From contig JANFNE010000005.1 of the NCBI GenBank assembly GCA_024867545.1, forward strand, positions 1 to 64,000: a stretch of 64,000 nucleotides of DNA. The letters are read 5' to 3'. The notes below the pieces were generated by a model. That model was not told the origin of the DNA. It did not search any database and worked only from the letters and a program-made list of their open reading frames with translations. The position numbers and the translations under genes were made by a program. Numbering within the stretch: position 1 is the first letter of the stretch; each line of letters begins with the position of its first letter. Of this stretch, positions 23,587-33,129 are shown piece by piece. Origin of the DNA: Phytopythium helicoides. Its lineage: Eukaryota > Oomycota > Peronosporomycetes > Pythiales > Pythiaceae.

Positions 23587-23768
23587 GCGTAGGGCAGTGT
23601 AATATGCGTTGCCGTTTTCGTCAATGTGATTACCAGCCTGTGTATTAGTCTACTGCGTTTAATGTGTGCAATTGGTCAAGAAATACTACCGCCTAAGTTA
23701 TCGAAAAAAGCATTAATCGGGCATGGATATCGTGCATGGATGTTCATGCTCTCGGGCTTACGGAGTGA

Positions 23769-24846
23769 TTAATCTTGCTCATCATCGCCTTCGGCAACCT
23801 GTGCCATTGCAACTGTGCGCTCAAGTTCGAGTACTTGCGTGGGGAGGTTGTTTCCAGATAAAGTGAGACGACGAAGCTGCGGAGCGCGCTCAACCGGATT
23901 GAACGGCAGCTCTGAGATGCGGTTGTTTGCAAGTAGTAGGTGTTTCAGTTTCGGTAACTCGCCGATTCGCTTGGCAACTTTTTCGAGGCAATTGTCTTCA
24001 ACATTCAGAACTTCTAGCTTGGTGCAGCGGCCTAGTGATGCGTGAAGCTTTGTCAGCTGGTTGTTTTGAAGGTACACCTTTTTCAAGGAAATAAGACTTC
24101 CCAATCCTTTCGGGAGCTTGGCAAGCTGGTTGTTCTCGGCATGCAAGATCTCAAGTTTTGACAGATTCTTGAACGAGCTGGGAAGTGATTTGAGCTTGTT
24201 TCCAAGGATGTCGAGCTCTTTAAGGTTTACAAGGTCGCCAAGTTCATCTGGGAGCTCTTCAAGCATATTGCCGTCCAAGTACAGCTCCTCGAGGAGAGTG
24301 AGCTTGCAAAACGTTACGGGGAGAGTCTAGAGAGGAGGCTACAGTTAGTACGGAAACAAATGCTTTAGAACCTCACCATGCTCGTACCGTGAATTTGTTG
24401 CGGTGCAGGCACAAACCGAGCATACTTCCTGCTAGTTCTGACAGATCAGATGGGATACCGTCTTCAGTCAGCTCGTTATCTTCCAGATACAGACTCTCTA
24501 GACTAGTTAAATGCTTGAGAGCTGCTGGGAGCTTCTCCAGCTGATTCTCTCGCAAATACAGCTCCTTCAGCTCCTGAAGTGATCCTTCGCCTTGTCCAAA
24601 TGTCTCGGGCAGTGTAATCAGTGCATTTTTTTCAAGCGCGAGAGTCTTCAAATTGGGCGGCAGTGCCTCCATAATGTCTGCCGAAAGCTCCTCAAGCTCT
24701 TTCTCCGACAGGTCGAGCTCCTCGATAGCTTCATAGTCGTCAAACGAGTCCACCGGGTCGTCCAGATCAATGTCATACTTGTCGACGATTGCGCGGAAAG
24801 CATCGAGGCGGGGCGACGCTCCGTCGCTGCCCTCGTCGTCGCTCAT
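23769..24846 (-). CDS. Leucine-rich repeat protein
   Basis: Two exons, 24846-24388 and 24326-23769, giving 338 aa. After an acidic N-terminus (about 45 aa) it is almost entirely typical 23-residue LRRs of the plant-intracellular-RAS-group/leucine-rich-repeat type (LQELKELYLRENQLEKLP, LVNLKELDILGNKLKSLP, LKHLLLANNRISELP). The end is a short acidic tail, GDDEQD. No signal peptide, kinase, NB-ARC or transmembrane segment is present, so it is a cytosolic scaffold. The single intron (61 nt) has a canonical TACTAAC branch site. It ends tail to tail with the plus-strand gene at 23586. Confidence 0.88.
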
Positions 24847-25302
24847 GATGCCGACAAGGGAAAGGCGGGACTGGAATTGGAAATCACGACCTGGCAGTTG
24901 GTGAGTTGGCCATGCATTGAAGGAGCAGTTTCAACTCGACTGGCCGTTGCTCTCATCCGTATCTCCGCCGACTTGATGGTTTCGGAATTTTATTTTGGCG
25001 AGCTTCTTGCACGAAATTGAAGCAACTTGTCATTCGTGAAGTTAGACACACGTCAAGATATTCGAAATGTTTCATGGAGCAATGCTGCAAAACGAGGCAA
25101 ATTTCAACTCGTTACTGCAAGCGGGAAAACGCTACAAGCACTAGAAACTCGACGGAGAAAACGGGTACGCGAACACTACGCGTGCAATGCGCAGAGCGCG
25201 GAAAAGCAGATAATCACGGGGTATCGCGAGTCGGGGGTCCTGTCGTTCCAACTCGCATGGAAGGTATCCAGAGAGGAACGGCAATCGCCAAATATCTATA
25301 GC
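24847..25302. other. Gene-free spacer
   Basis: About 450 nt upstream of the LRR gene and downstream of the START-FYVE-like gene. Short overlapping plus-strand ORFs (from 25017 and 25027) have no family features. I see no gene here. Confidence 0.5.
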
Positions 25303-27564
25303 TCAAGAGAGCTCAGGAGGAGGGTGAGAAGCCCGTTTGGCTCTCGTGGCACCGCTTGCTACCGTAAGGTGCACGGCTGTGTTCGTACGCGTGTACTGAT
25401 ACACATCCTCAGCGACGCTGCGCAGCTCTGCCATCTGCATGAACAACTTGTTCTTGAGCATCCCTGGGGCTGGGATATGCTTCATGTTGGAGGTCTCGAG
25501 AACTTCATCCACGTCGTCAAAGTCGTCCTCAACTTCCGAGTCGTAGACACCGCCGGGGGCCGAGCTTGAGGAACTCTTGCTGCTTCTGCTGCTGGCAACG
25601 CTGTTGGATTTTTTCTCCCTTCGAACAGGGAGACTCATGCCGCTAGCAGTAGGCTCAAAAAGAACCACCGGGGGTCCACGGCTGCTACCAAGCGAGTTGA
25701 TAGATGACGAGAGACCAGGGCTTCGCGCAGTGAGGTCTTCGAAATCTGTGCTTGATGTCTGGGCGTGATGAGTCTCGCTCGTGGTAAAGTTTGCTGCACT
25801 CGCATTCAGTGTGTCCTTGGCAGGCCGTTGAGAACTTCGCTTCGAGAATGACATAGTCTTCGAAGAGAGTCCATTCGGGAGCGTGCTGCTTGCTGCTTCC
25901 ACGGGTTCTTTCACAGAAGTCGCACTTACGGGTGCCGACGCGCTTAGTTTCTTGCGCTGCGCAGGCGTCGCGGCTTGCTGTGTGCTAGAAGTGGACGTGG
26001 ATCGCTGATCCCGCTTGGTGACATGGCCGAAGCGTCCAGACAACAATTCGGCACGAGCAATTTCGAGCGCACTCGCTTGTGCAGTTTTAGTGATGCAGCT
26101 CTTGCACAGCTCGAAGTCTCGGGATGTCACCTCCTTGCAAATTTTGCGATGCCGCGGACTTGTGTCGGCGAAGTAGATAGTCTGCACCACAGAGCACCGC
26201 GCACACATTGCGGTGAAACAGAGCTTGCACTCCACCGCGTGGCGTTTCTTGTGAAGCAAACCGCTCTTGAACGACTTGTTGCAGATTCCGCACGCACGAG
26301 CTCGCTCGGCACGCTCGTCGTTCATTCGCATGATGACGTTGCCCCCGTGGGTGTCATTGAGCAGGCGCCACGCTAGCTTCTTGCGCTGGCCGCACTGCAC
26401 AATGTTACCCACGTGCAGTAGAGTATTGGCGCATGAGTGGAGCGCAACACTCTCGGATACCCGACCACGCGGATCGACCCACGCGGTCGCGTACACCTCG
26501 CAGCTGGCCGTTCCGACAGCATTATTGCTGTTAGGTGTACCATTGACTTGTGCCTGACGCGGAATGAACAGGAAGCAGCTCTCGTTTCGAGCACGGACAA
26601 TGCCATGGCTTTCGTAGAGCTCTCCGCATTCTGGCAGGGAGACAGACATCATGATCTGGAAGCCAACGCGCTCGAAGGCGTCGCCATTGGGATTGTTTCC
26701 CTTTGCTCGGCGCACGATGACTCCTGTGGCTTCCACGTAGACGAGGTCGCGTGGGGCGACCATCTTCTCGACGGCGGTTCCCTTGGTCGCCTTGACGAGC
26801 CACTTGATGCCAAAGAAGCGGTACGGGTCGCGTGTCGAAGGTCCCTCCAGCTTGTACAGCACGTCGGCGTCAAGGAGGTCCGAGTGCGCGTAGGCCGACT
26901 TGAGGAAGACGGCCGCGCAGTCGGAGGCTGCCACGCCGTACATGACGTCGTCGAGTGATCCCACAACCCATCCGACGCCGAGCAGCTTGGGCAGCGCCGA
27001 GTCGGTTCTGTCCGTGTCGACGGACGCTGGCGGGGCTCGCATCTGTCCTTCTTGGTCGAACGCGTCTGGCGGAAGCTGGTAGGACCTGGACGGGAGCCTG
27101 GATTGCTGGTAGTTATGCTGCGTGGCGCGCATCTTGTCCTGCGCGTTGACGGGCGAGGCCGGCGGGAAGGACGGCGCCCTCCTGGACACGGAGGACGAGG
27201 ACGCCGAGGAGACGGACGAGGACGACGACGCCGTGCTGCCGCTGCGCTGGTTGCCGCTGTAGCGCTGCTGCCTGGCGGAGCGCGGCGTGGAGCCCGCCTG
27301 TCGCTCGTCGGGCGGCCGGCGCTCCTCGCGCTCGGCGTAGGCCGTGACGCTCTCTTTCGCGCGCACGACGCGCCAGCGCGCGGGGTCGACGCGCCTGCCG
27401 CCGTGCGCGACGAACGCGTCGTAGTCGGCCAGCGTGGTGGCCAGCAGCGCGCGCGCGGCCGCCTTGAAGCGCGCGGCCGCGTCGTCGCCGAGCGCCACGG
27501 GCGGGAAGGGCGTGCGCGCGGCCGGCGGCGGCTGCGGCTGCGACGGAGGCGGCGCCTGCGCCAT
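25303..27564 (-). CDS. START-like / degenerate FYVE-type zinc finger protein
   Basis: An intronless 753-aa protein. Residues about 20-85 and 185-430 form the START-like lipid-transfer fold typical of the expanded oomycete FYVE family (GVGWVVGSLDDVMYGV, YRFFGIKWLVKATKG, RDLVYVEATGVI). A zinc finger at about 455-530 has CGIC, HAVECKLC, CARC and a final CKSC. It lacks the RRHHCR basic patch of true PI3P-binding FYVE domains, so membrane specificity may differ. The remainder is Ser-rich with a DSEVEDDFDDVDEV acidic patch and a short C-terminal helical segment. It is a paralogue of the N-terminal half of the START-FYVE-FIST gene at 4.6-8.2 kb. Function (lipid binding or signalling) is inferred from the domains. 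Confidence 0.82.
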   Translation of the reverse strand: MAQAPPPSQPQPPPAARTPFPPVALGDDAAARFKAAARALLATTLADYDAFVAHGGRRVDPARWRVVRAKESVTAYAEREERRPPDERQAGSTPRSARQQRYSGNQRSGSTASSSSSVSSASSSSVSRRAPSFPPASPVNAQDKMRATQHNYQQSRLPSRSYQLPPDAFDQEGQMRAPPASVDTDRTDSALPKLLGVGWVVGSLDDVMYGVAASDCAAVFLKSAYAHSDLLDADVLYKLEGPSTRDPYRFFGIKWLVKATKGTAVEKMVAPRDLVYVEATGVIVRRAKGNNPNGDAFERVGFQIMMSVSLPECGELYESHGIVRARNESCFLFIPRQAQVNGTPNSNNAVGTASCEVYATAWVDPRGRVSESVALHSCANTLLHVGNIVQCGQRKKLAWRLLNDTHGGNVIMRMNDERAERARACGICNKSFKSGLLHKKRHAVECKLCFTAMCARCSVVQTIYFADTSPRHRKICKEVTSRDFELCKSCITKTAQASALEIARAELLSGRFGHVTKRDQRSTSTSSTQQAATPAQRKKLSASAPVSATSVKEPVEAASSTLPNGLSSKTMSFSKRSSQRPAKDTLNASAANFTTSETHHAQTSSTDFEDLTARSPGLSSSINSLGSSRGPPVVLFEPTASGMSLPVRREKKSNSVASSRSSKSSSSSAPGGVYDSEVEDDFDDVDEVLETSNMKHIPAPGMLKNKLFMQMAELRSVAEDVYQYTRTNTAVHLTVASGATRAKRASHPPPELS

Positions 27565-28998
27565 GGCTCGAGCTGTGGGGCGTGGCGGAGCTGGCGCTGG
27601 CGCTGGAGGGGAGTGGCGGCGCGGCGAGGCGCGGCGAGGCGTGCCACTCGTGCCGGCATGGCGATGGCGGGCGTCACAGGGGCGCGCGCGTACCGTGGGT
27701 GACAGAGGTGTAGGGAGGTTTTTAGGTCAGGAGGTGGGGTGATTGGTATAAAGAGGCCGTGACGAACGCGCGGAAAAGTACCAAGATCTGGCGAAATGGC
27801 GAGGATTCCCGACTGGTGCCACCGCCATCAGCAATCGCGCGATAGACCGGGCGGGGAAGGAGTGGCTTGGGATTTGTATGCAATGGAGAGGTATACGTGC
27901 TGACGGGGACGGGAAGGGGGAGCCGGCAAGGATGGGCCCATCTTGGTGACAACATCACCGAGGAGAAAGCGTCTACTGCCCGCGACGGATGCGAGGAAGC
28001 TGTATACTGCAACAACGAAATCGCGAAAGTTCAGACTAAGGCGAAGTTTTATGTCGGGTTATTTTACTTGTGATTTGTATGCTGCTGACTTCCTAGCAGC
28101 CAGCGACACGCCTTCAACCGCTTTCCAGTCCTGGGCGCTATCTGTTCCCATGCGGAGACCGCCGCGTGCAACTTGCTCGCTTGATCCGGCGCAAAGACAG
28201 ACTCGGGCGCTCCTGCCGGCTCCGCAGCGTTGTGCTCCTCCGTTTCATCTGACAGACACTGTGCGTATCACCCGTGACCTCCGGCCAGGCGTCAGTCCGT
28301 CAGTCATCGCTTGCTATGAACTGCCATGTTGACAGATCCGATGACCGTCGCCTCGATCGCTGCAGTTTTCTAGTTTTCAAGATCGAGAGAAGGCAGACAC
28401 CACCACCGACACCACCACCACCAACAAGCAATCGGACGAAGTCTACTGTATCCGCTTCGTGCGATGGTTTGACTGCTCCGGCGTGGACAGGCGAGCCGCT
28501 CCTACACGTTAATGTCGAATGAACGTTGCGGTCTCGACCGATCGAGAGCGGCGACAGTGGACGCGAATTTTCGTCGCGAATGAACGAAACAGCCCACTGC
28601 CCGGCCCCATGTCCGGCGCTCCCCAGCTCGCACACGTTCGCCAGGCTCACGCCTCACTCGCAAACGCGTGCTCGCTGACGCGTACTATACGCAACCAAGA
28701 CGTCGCTCTCATGACGCTCGTCGAGGCCGTCAAGTCGCCAGGACCTCTTGACTCCTGAAGTGGATGCGCAACGACAACCAGCTGCCTCGCTCGGTGCACC
28801 ACGACGCCAGTCGCCACCCAGTCCGCCGTAGCGCGCACATGCACTCCTTACCAACACTCATTGCTCATCAAACCTCGCCGCTCATCTGTCCCCTCAGCTG
28901 GGATCCGCTCGCCTCGGCCGGCTCGTCCTCAGTCCACAACTGGCGCAAATCCACCCGCTCCCAGCCGTCCCCAGGCCCCCCAAGCACCAACTTGAGCC
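27565..28998. other. 1.4-kb gene-free stretch
   Basis: This is a divergent intergenic region between the START-FYVE-like gene and the first GNAT gene. It contains a GC-rich run of GGCGC/GAGGC words just upstream of 27564 and a CCACCA-type microsatellite at about 28399-28432. Several 60-130-codon ORFs on both strands lack recognisable motifs. No gene is supported. Confidence 0.45.
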
Positions 28999-29451
28999 AT
29001 GACGCTCGCTGTGAGCATCGTCCAGAGCCCAGAGGAGATGGAGATCGCCTACGCGCTGCGCTACCGCGTGTTCATCGACGAGCAAAAGTTCGACCCGTCG
29101 ATCGAGAAGGACGAGTACGACGCAAAGCCCTCGACTGTGCACTTTATCGGCAAGGACGTCGAGCAGGACAAGTTCGTGGCCGTCGCGAGGGTGCTGCTGG
29201 ACGAGGAGCAGCGCAAGGCCAAGATCGGCCGCGTGGCCGTGCTGTCCGAGTGTCGAGGCAAGAGCTATGGTGTGGTCCTCATGCGCGCCATCGAGGACGC
29301 GCTGCGCCACCGAGTGGACCGCTTCGTGCTCTCTGCGCAGTACGACAAGAAGGTCTTTTACGAAAAGTGCGGCTACGCGTGCTCCAGCGACGAGGTCTAC
29401 CTCGAGGAGGGCGTCGAGCACTGCTGGATGGTCAAGAGCGCGGCAGTCTGA
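28999..29451 (+). CDS. GNAT N-acetyltransferase, copy 1
   Basis: A 150-aa single-exon GNAT-fold acetyltransferase, which moves an acetyl group from acetyl-CoA to an amine. The family pattern includes LRYRVFIDEQKF near residue 20, a central KIGRVAVLSECRGKSYGVVL in which ECRGKSYG is the acetyl-CoA pyrophosphate loop, and FYEKCGY in the last strand-helix. It resembles bacterial ElaA/YjdJ-like and small eukaryotic GNATs. The substrate cannot be read from the sequence. The second copy lies 263 nt downstream in the same direction and shares most core residues, so this is a recent tandem duplication. Confidence 0.87.
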   Translation: MTLAVSIVQSPEEMEIAYALRYRVFIDEQKFDPSIEKDEYDAKPSTVHFIGKDVEQDKFVAVARVLLDEEQRKAKIGRVAVLSECRGKSYGVVLMRAIEDALRHRVDRFVLSAQYDKKVFYEKCGYACSSDEVYLEEGVEHCWMVKSAAV

Positions 29452-29714
29452 TGGCAGTAGGCAGCTGGGCGTCCCACCTCCAAGGTCGTTTATACAATAG
29501 ACTGAGCATTTCGTTCCCATCGCAGCGTGCAAGCCTCGTGGTCGTCCCGGTGCTCAAAGCACCGGCGGGATGAGAGTCACAACGCATGATGAGATGAGTG
29601 CGTGGCAGAGCCTCACCGCACCAACACTCTCCTCTACGTCCACGCATCTGCCAGTCAGTTGGCATTCCCGTTCTTGCGGTCTCCGTTGCGCATCCATCCC
29701 AAGAAGTCGAGAGC

Positions 29715-30167
29715 ATGCCGCTGCAGGTGACAGAGGTGCAGACACCAGAGGAGAAGCAGATCGCTTTCGAGCTGCGCTACCGCGTGTTTATTGACGAGCA
29801 AAAGTTCGATGGCGAGCTCGAGGTGGACGAGCACGACCACGTGCCGACCACGCTGCACTTCCTGGGCAAGGACGTCGAGCAGGACAAGTACGTCGCCACC
29901 GCCCGCGTGCTGCTCGACGAAAAGAACCGCAAGGCCAAGATCGGGAGAGTTGTTGTGCTGGCAGAATGCCGAGGCAAAAGGTTTGGCATCGCCCTCATGG
30001 ACGCGGTGGAGGCTGCTGTCCGCGACCGCGTCGACTCGTTCGCGCTCTCGGCGCAGTTCGACAAGCGCGGGTTCTACGAGAAGTGCGGCTACAAGCGCCT
30101 CAACGACGAGATCCACCTAGATGAGGGCGTGGAGCACTGCTGGATGGTCAAGAGTGTCGTCAACTAA
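29715..30167 (+). CDS. GNAT N-acetyltransferase, copy 2
   Basis: 150 aa, starting MPLQVTEVQ; the ATG at 29715 gives the same length as copy 1. It shares LRYRVFIDEQKF, LGKDVEQDKYVATARVLLDE, a KIGRVVVLAECRGKRFGIAL acetyl-CoA loop, FYEKCGYKR and the terminal EGVEHCWMVKS. Differences cluster in the N-terminal 20 residues and in the helix after the cofactor loop (MDAVEAAVRDRV versus MRAIEDALRHRV). These positions may change substrate choice. Both copies lack targeting signals. The upstream open extension to 29598 has no features. Confidence 0.87.
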   Translation: MPLQVTEVQTPEEKQIAFELRYRVFIDEQKFDGELEVDEHDHVPTTLHFLGKDVEQDKYVATARVLLDEKNRKAKIGRVVVLAECRGKRFGIALMDAVEAAVRDRVDSFALSAQFDKRGFYEKCGYKRLNDEIHLDEGVEHCWMVKSVVN

Positions 30168-30230
30168 TCGATCCAGGCCAAGTAAGCTATAACAGCAAAC
30201 ACGTTGTTCGTCTTCACCAACCGAGGTCAA

Positions 30231-31901
30231 TTAGTAGATGTCGCCCTCTTCAACAAGGCGCCGGCCAAACTCGGCAGCGCCCACGGCCACAGCATCTTCA
30301 GGCCGGAAGTCCTTGGCGGTGAACGCGGCCTGCGTGAAGAAAATCTCTAGCTCTTTGCGTAGGAACTCAGCGCGAGCACCGCCACCCACGACCAGCAGTG
30401 CCGAAATGTCGCTCTTCTTGAGATGCGCTTCCTTGAGCGCGCGGTTGCAGAGTGCCAGTGCCTGCTCCGTCGGAAACTCGTACGCGCGGTCAACGTCGAA
30501 CGAGGTGAGCCGCTGAACGAGGTGTTTGGCTCCCGTCGCGTCCGCTGTAATGAATGGGAGGTTGATGTCCGTGCTCTTGCGACTCGACAGCTCTTTCTTC
30601 GCGGCCTCAACGGCCTCGAGAATCCGGTAGCTCGCCATAAAGTCGATCGACAGATCGATGCCGTGCTGGTCTTTGAACTTGTCGATGGCAACGCGGAAAA
30701 GATGATCGTCGATACCAGCTCCAGAGATTGCAGTTGTGGCGAGGGACCCTAGTAGCACATAGTTCTTGCTCTTCTTCTGAACAAACGAAATGGAAGACGA
30801 GTATCCACCCATATCAAACACTGCGATCACGCCTCCGGACGATATCGGCTTTCCGCTCCCGGACTGCTCGATAGCCCACATCTCAGCTGCATGGACGGCC
30901 GCTACCGGCTCGGCAACGGATGAGACGACATCAAAACCAGCGCTGTCAGCTACGCGCTCGTAGACTTCGTACTGAGCATCGCTCAGTCCAGCTGGTACGG
31001 CAATGACCGCGGGAAGAAGCTCTTGCGGGTCCTCTCCAAGCGAACTTGCAGCCAAGCTGTGCAAATGGTCAAGCTGGATCTCAGCAGCCCACTGCATCAT
31101 GCCAAGTTAATTTTTGTCATCTCTTTCCTTGTGCAAGCAAATGCAGCGATGGGTACCTCTGGGCTATAGGTCTTCCCGTCGAGCTCGATCCGGAACGCAT
31201 CGTCGCTTGACGAGATGTGGAAGGGGAGGTCCTTGACAAACGCGTCCAGCTCGGCATCCTTCAAGGCATCACCACCATCAGCAGCTGTGCGATCTCAAAC
31301 TATCTGAGGCAGCCCCTCACTCACCTCGTTCGGCCTTCGGCCAAGCAGCATCCTCGTCGCCAGCGCCGTGTTTCCAGGCTTGCGGCCGAGCAGCGCTTTC
31401 GCCACAGCGCCGACCGAGACCTCGTCGTTGCTGACGGCCACCGCCGCTGGGATCGCCCTGCTCCCGTCCGCGCTCTCGATGATCCGCACGAACTTCATCC
31501 TGTCGGGCGTGTCGAGCGGCACGGTGGCCAGCCGCAGGTTGCTCGTGCCCAGGTCGACGCCCAGCAGCTGCTCGAAGCTGCGTCGTCCGCGCGGTGCCGC
31601 GCGCATGTGGCCCTCGGTCACGTCATCCTCGTCCTCCTCCACCGGCAGGCCCTCGCGCTTGCGGCGGACGCGCTCCTGGGCTCGCAGGATGTACCGCGTG
31701 CCGATGTAGAGCCCCGCGCACGCCAAACCCACGGGGACGAGCCTGCCGCGCCGCGTTCAGCGCCAAAACCGAGCCAAACGAGCGCGGAAAAGCACCGAAA
31801 ACGCACCAGGGCTGTGCAGGAGTCGCGTGGAGCTGCCGGGCGTGCAGATCAGCGCCTCGAGCGCGTCGCGGCGGCGCAGCGAGGCGGAGGACGCGCGCCA
31901 T
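30231..31901 (-). CDS. Membrane-anchored Hsp70 ATPase-domain protein (HSPA13/STCH-like)
   Basis: Four exons: 31901-31807, 31742-31325, 31258-31157 and 31091-30231, about 491 aa. The N-terminus (MARVLRLAAPPRRARG...) is Arg-rich with almost no acids, like a mitochondrial presequence. It is followed by a hydrophobic LVPVGLACAGLYIGTRYIL segment made only by joining exons 1 and 2. Then comes an Hsp70 nucleotide-binding domain: GVDLGTSNLRLA (phosphate 1), VIAVFDMGGYSSSISFV (phosphate 2, altered from DLGGGT), GAGIDDHLF and ALLVVGGGARAEFLRKEL (adenosine loop, altered). The protein ends right after the ATPase domain; there is no peptide-binding domain. Length and layout match HSPA13/STCH, though the presequence hints at mitochondria rather than ER. 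Chaperone activity is uncertain. Confidence 0.8.
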
Positions 31902-32062
31902 GGTCGCCAGTGTCCTGCTTGTCTGGCTTGGTGGTGTTTCTAGGTGATGGGCGAGCGTGATTGGTCAAAGTGGGAGTATTGAAGCGCTTTGATTGGACAG
32001 AACGTTAAAACGGCTGCTAATTGGGCCTCAAACGGACTGGGATGGCCTTGGTGGCGCGCATG
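31902..32062. promoter_or_regulatory. CCAAT-rich promoter of the Hsp70-like gene
   Basis: On the coding (minus) strand, three CCAAT boxes lie at 31960-31964, 31992-31996 and 32020-32024. They are 60-125 nt upstream of the ATG, in a spacer of only 161 nt before the next minus-strand gene ends. Confidence 0.55.
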
Positions 32063-32967
32063 TCAGTGTATCCGCAGCAGCTCCTTGGCAGTGATGAGCT
32101 TGGACGTGTTGGTTAGCGTTGGCGACCCAACAGGGCCATGGGTGATGTCAAAGTGCGACTGAGAGCGAGCTACGGCTGGTAACACGTCTTTGCTTGGCTT
32201 TTGGCGAGCTGGTGACCGATTCCAAGATTCTTGTTGCTGTTGCAGGGATGGCCTTGGTGGAAGCATCGCCAAGACGTATTCCCGCTCATCGTTGGCATTG
32301 TGCTGCATCTTGGCGTAAAGAGCTTCCTGCTCTCGGTCTAGTGCCTCTCTCTTGGAAGCTGCCATAGATTGGCACTTCTGCTTCACCTTCTCTCGACGTG
32401 GGATCTTGGAAATCTGGTCCGAGAGATATCGATGTCGGTCAGCTTCAGCAGCGAGCTGCTTATTGCTGAAGGTACCCTTGGCTTTTCGCAATCGTCGACC
32501 GAGCTCGCGGTTCTCAACAGCGATCCGTTCTTCTTCACGCCGCCGCCTCGACTCGTTTGTCAATCGCGGAGCGTCCAACACGGCTCGAGAATGGTGCGAG
32601 ACATCGAATTGGGATGGAACATTTTGCTCGTGGATGCGTTCCAATCTCTCCAGAAGAAGGAGGTTGTGTCGTTCAATGAGCTCCTTGCGATCTGTCGGCA
32701 TCCTGCGTTAGAGCCTGACGGCAAGATTTGTCAACACACAAGCAAATGAGCAAGGAACATGCCGAATTCCTGCTGGAGGCGCTTGGCTTTGTTGATACTC
32801 GGACTTTCGTCGCTGAGGACAAGGTCTTGCAGCCGCAAAGCAGGTTGGGCGTGGCGGACTCGAGCCTCGTTTCTTAAGCGCTGCTCTTCGTGAAATGTCG
32901 CCGTCAAGAGATTGTCGTCTCCATACTGATACTCAGCCAAATAGGACAGCGATCGCGAGTTCTTCAT
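32063..32967 (-). CDS. CFAP97/KIAA1430-like protein (probable flagellar)
   Basis: Two exons, 32967-32759 and 32702-32063, about 282 aa, basic and helical. The core has ERHNLLLLERLERIHEQN, then RLTNESRRRREEERIAVENR and ELGRRLRKAKGTFS. The repeated pattern of an N-x2-L-x2-R-L helix followed by R-x2-E-x3-I-x2-EN-x4-R-L is that of the CFAP97/hemingway family, found in cilia and spermatid flagella. The intron is 56 nt with donor GTTCCT (weak) and branch CTAAC. Without it the downstream exon could be its own gene starting at 32701. BBS1 in the same window supports a flagellated organism. Assignment rests on pattern only. Confidence 0.6.
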
Positions 32968-33129
32968 TGACCTCGCAACGAGTTTTGGTGGGATGCATGG
33001 CGAGCCACAAGGAGTGGGAATGATAAGACGCCATGTACAATTTTAGCGACGGGTACACGCATAAACATGTATTCGTGGCCAATCAACCACGGGTGCATTG
33101 AAGTGCTTGAGAGTTGTTGATTCAGCTGA

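Noticed and set aside
28894..29532. 212-codon minus-strand ORF over GNAT copy 1
   Set aside because: It is the complement of a clear GNAT coding sequence; a parallel shadow lies over copy 2.
31092..31324. Alternative exon 2/exon 3 join of the Hsp70-like gene using GTGAGG and CACAG
   Set aside because: It keeps frame but adds a Gly/Asp-rich stretch. The GTGAGT donor with the AAG acceptor at 31259 gives a sequence closer to Hsp70 proteins (GRRPNEDAELDAF).
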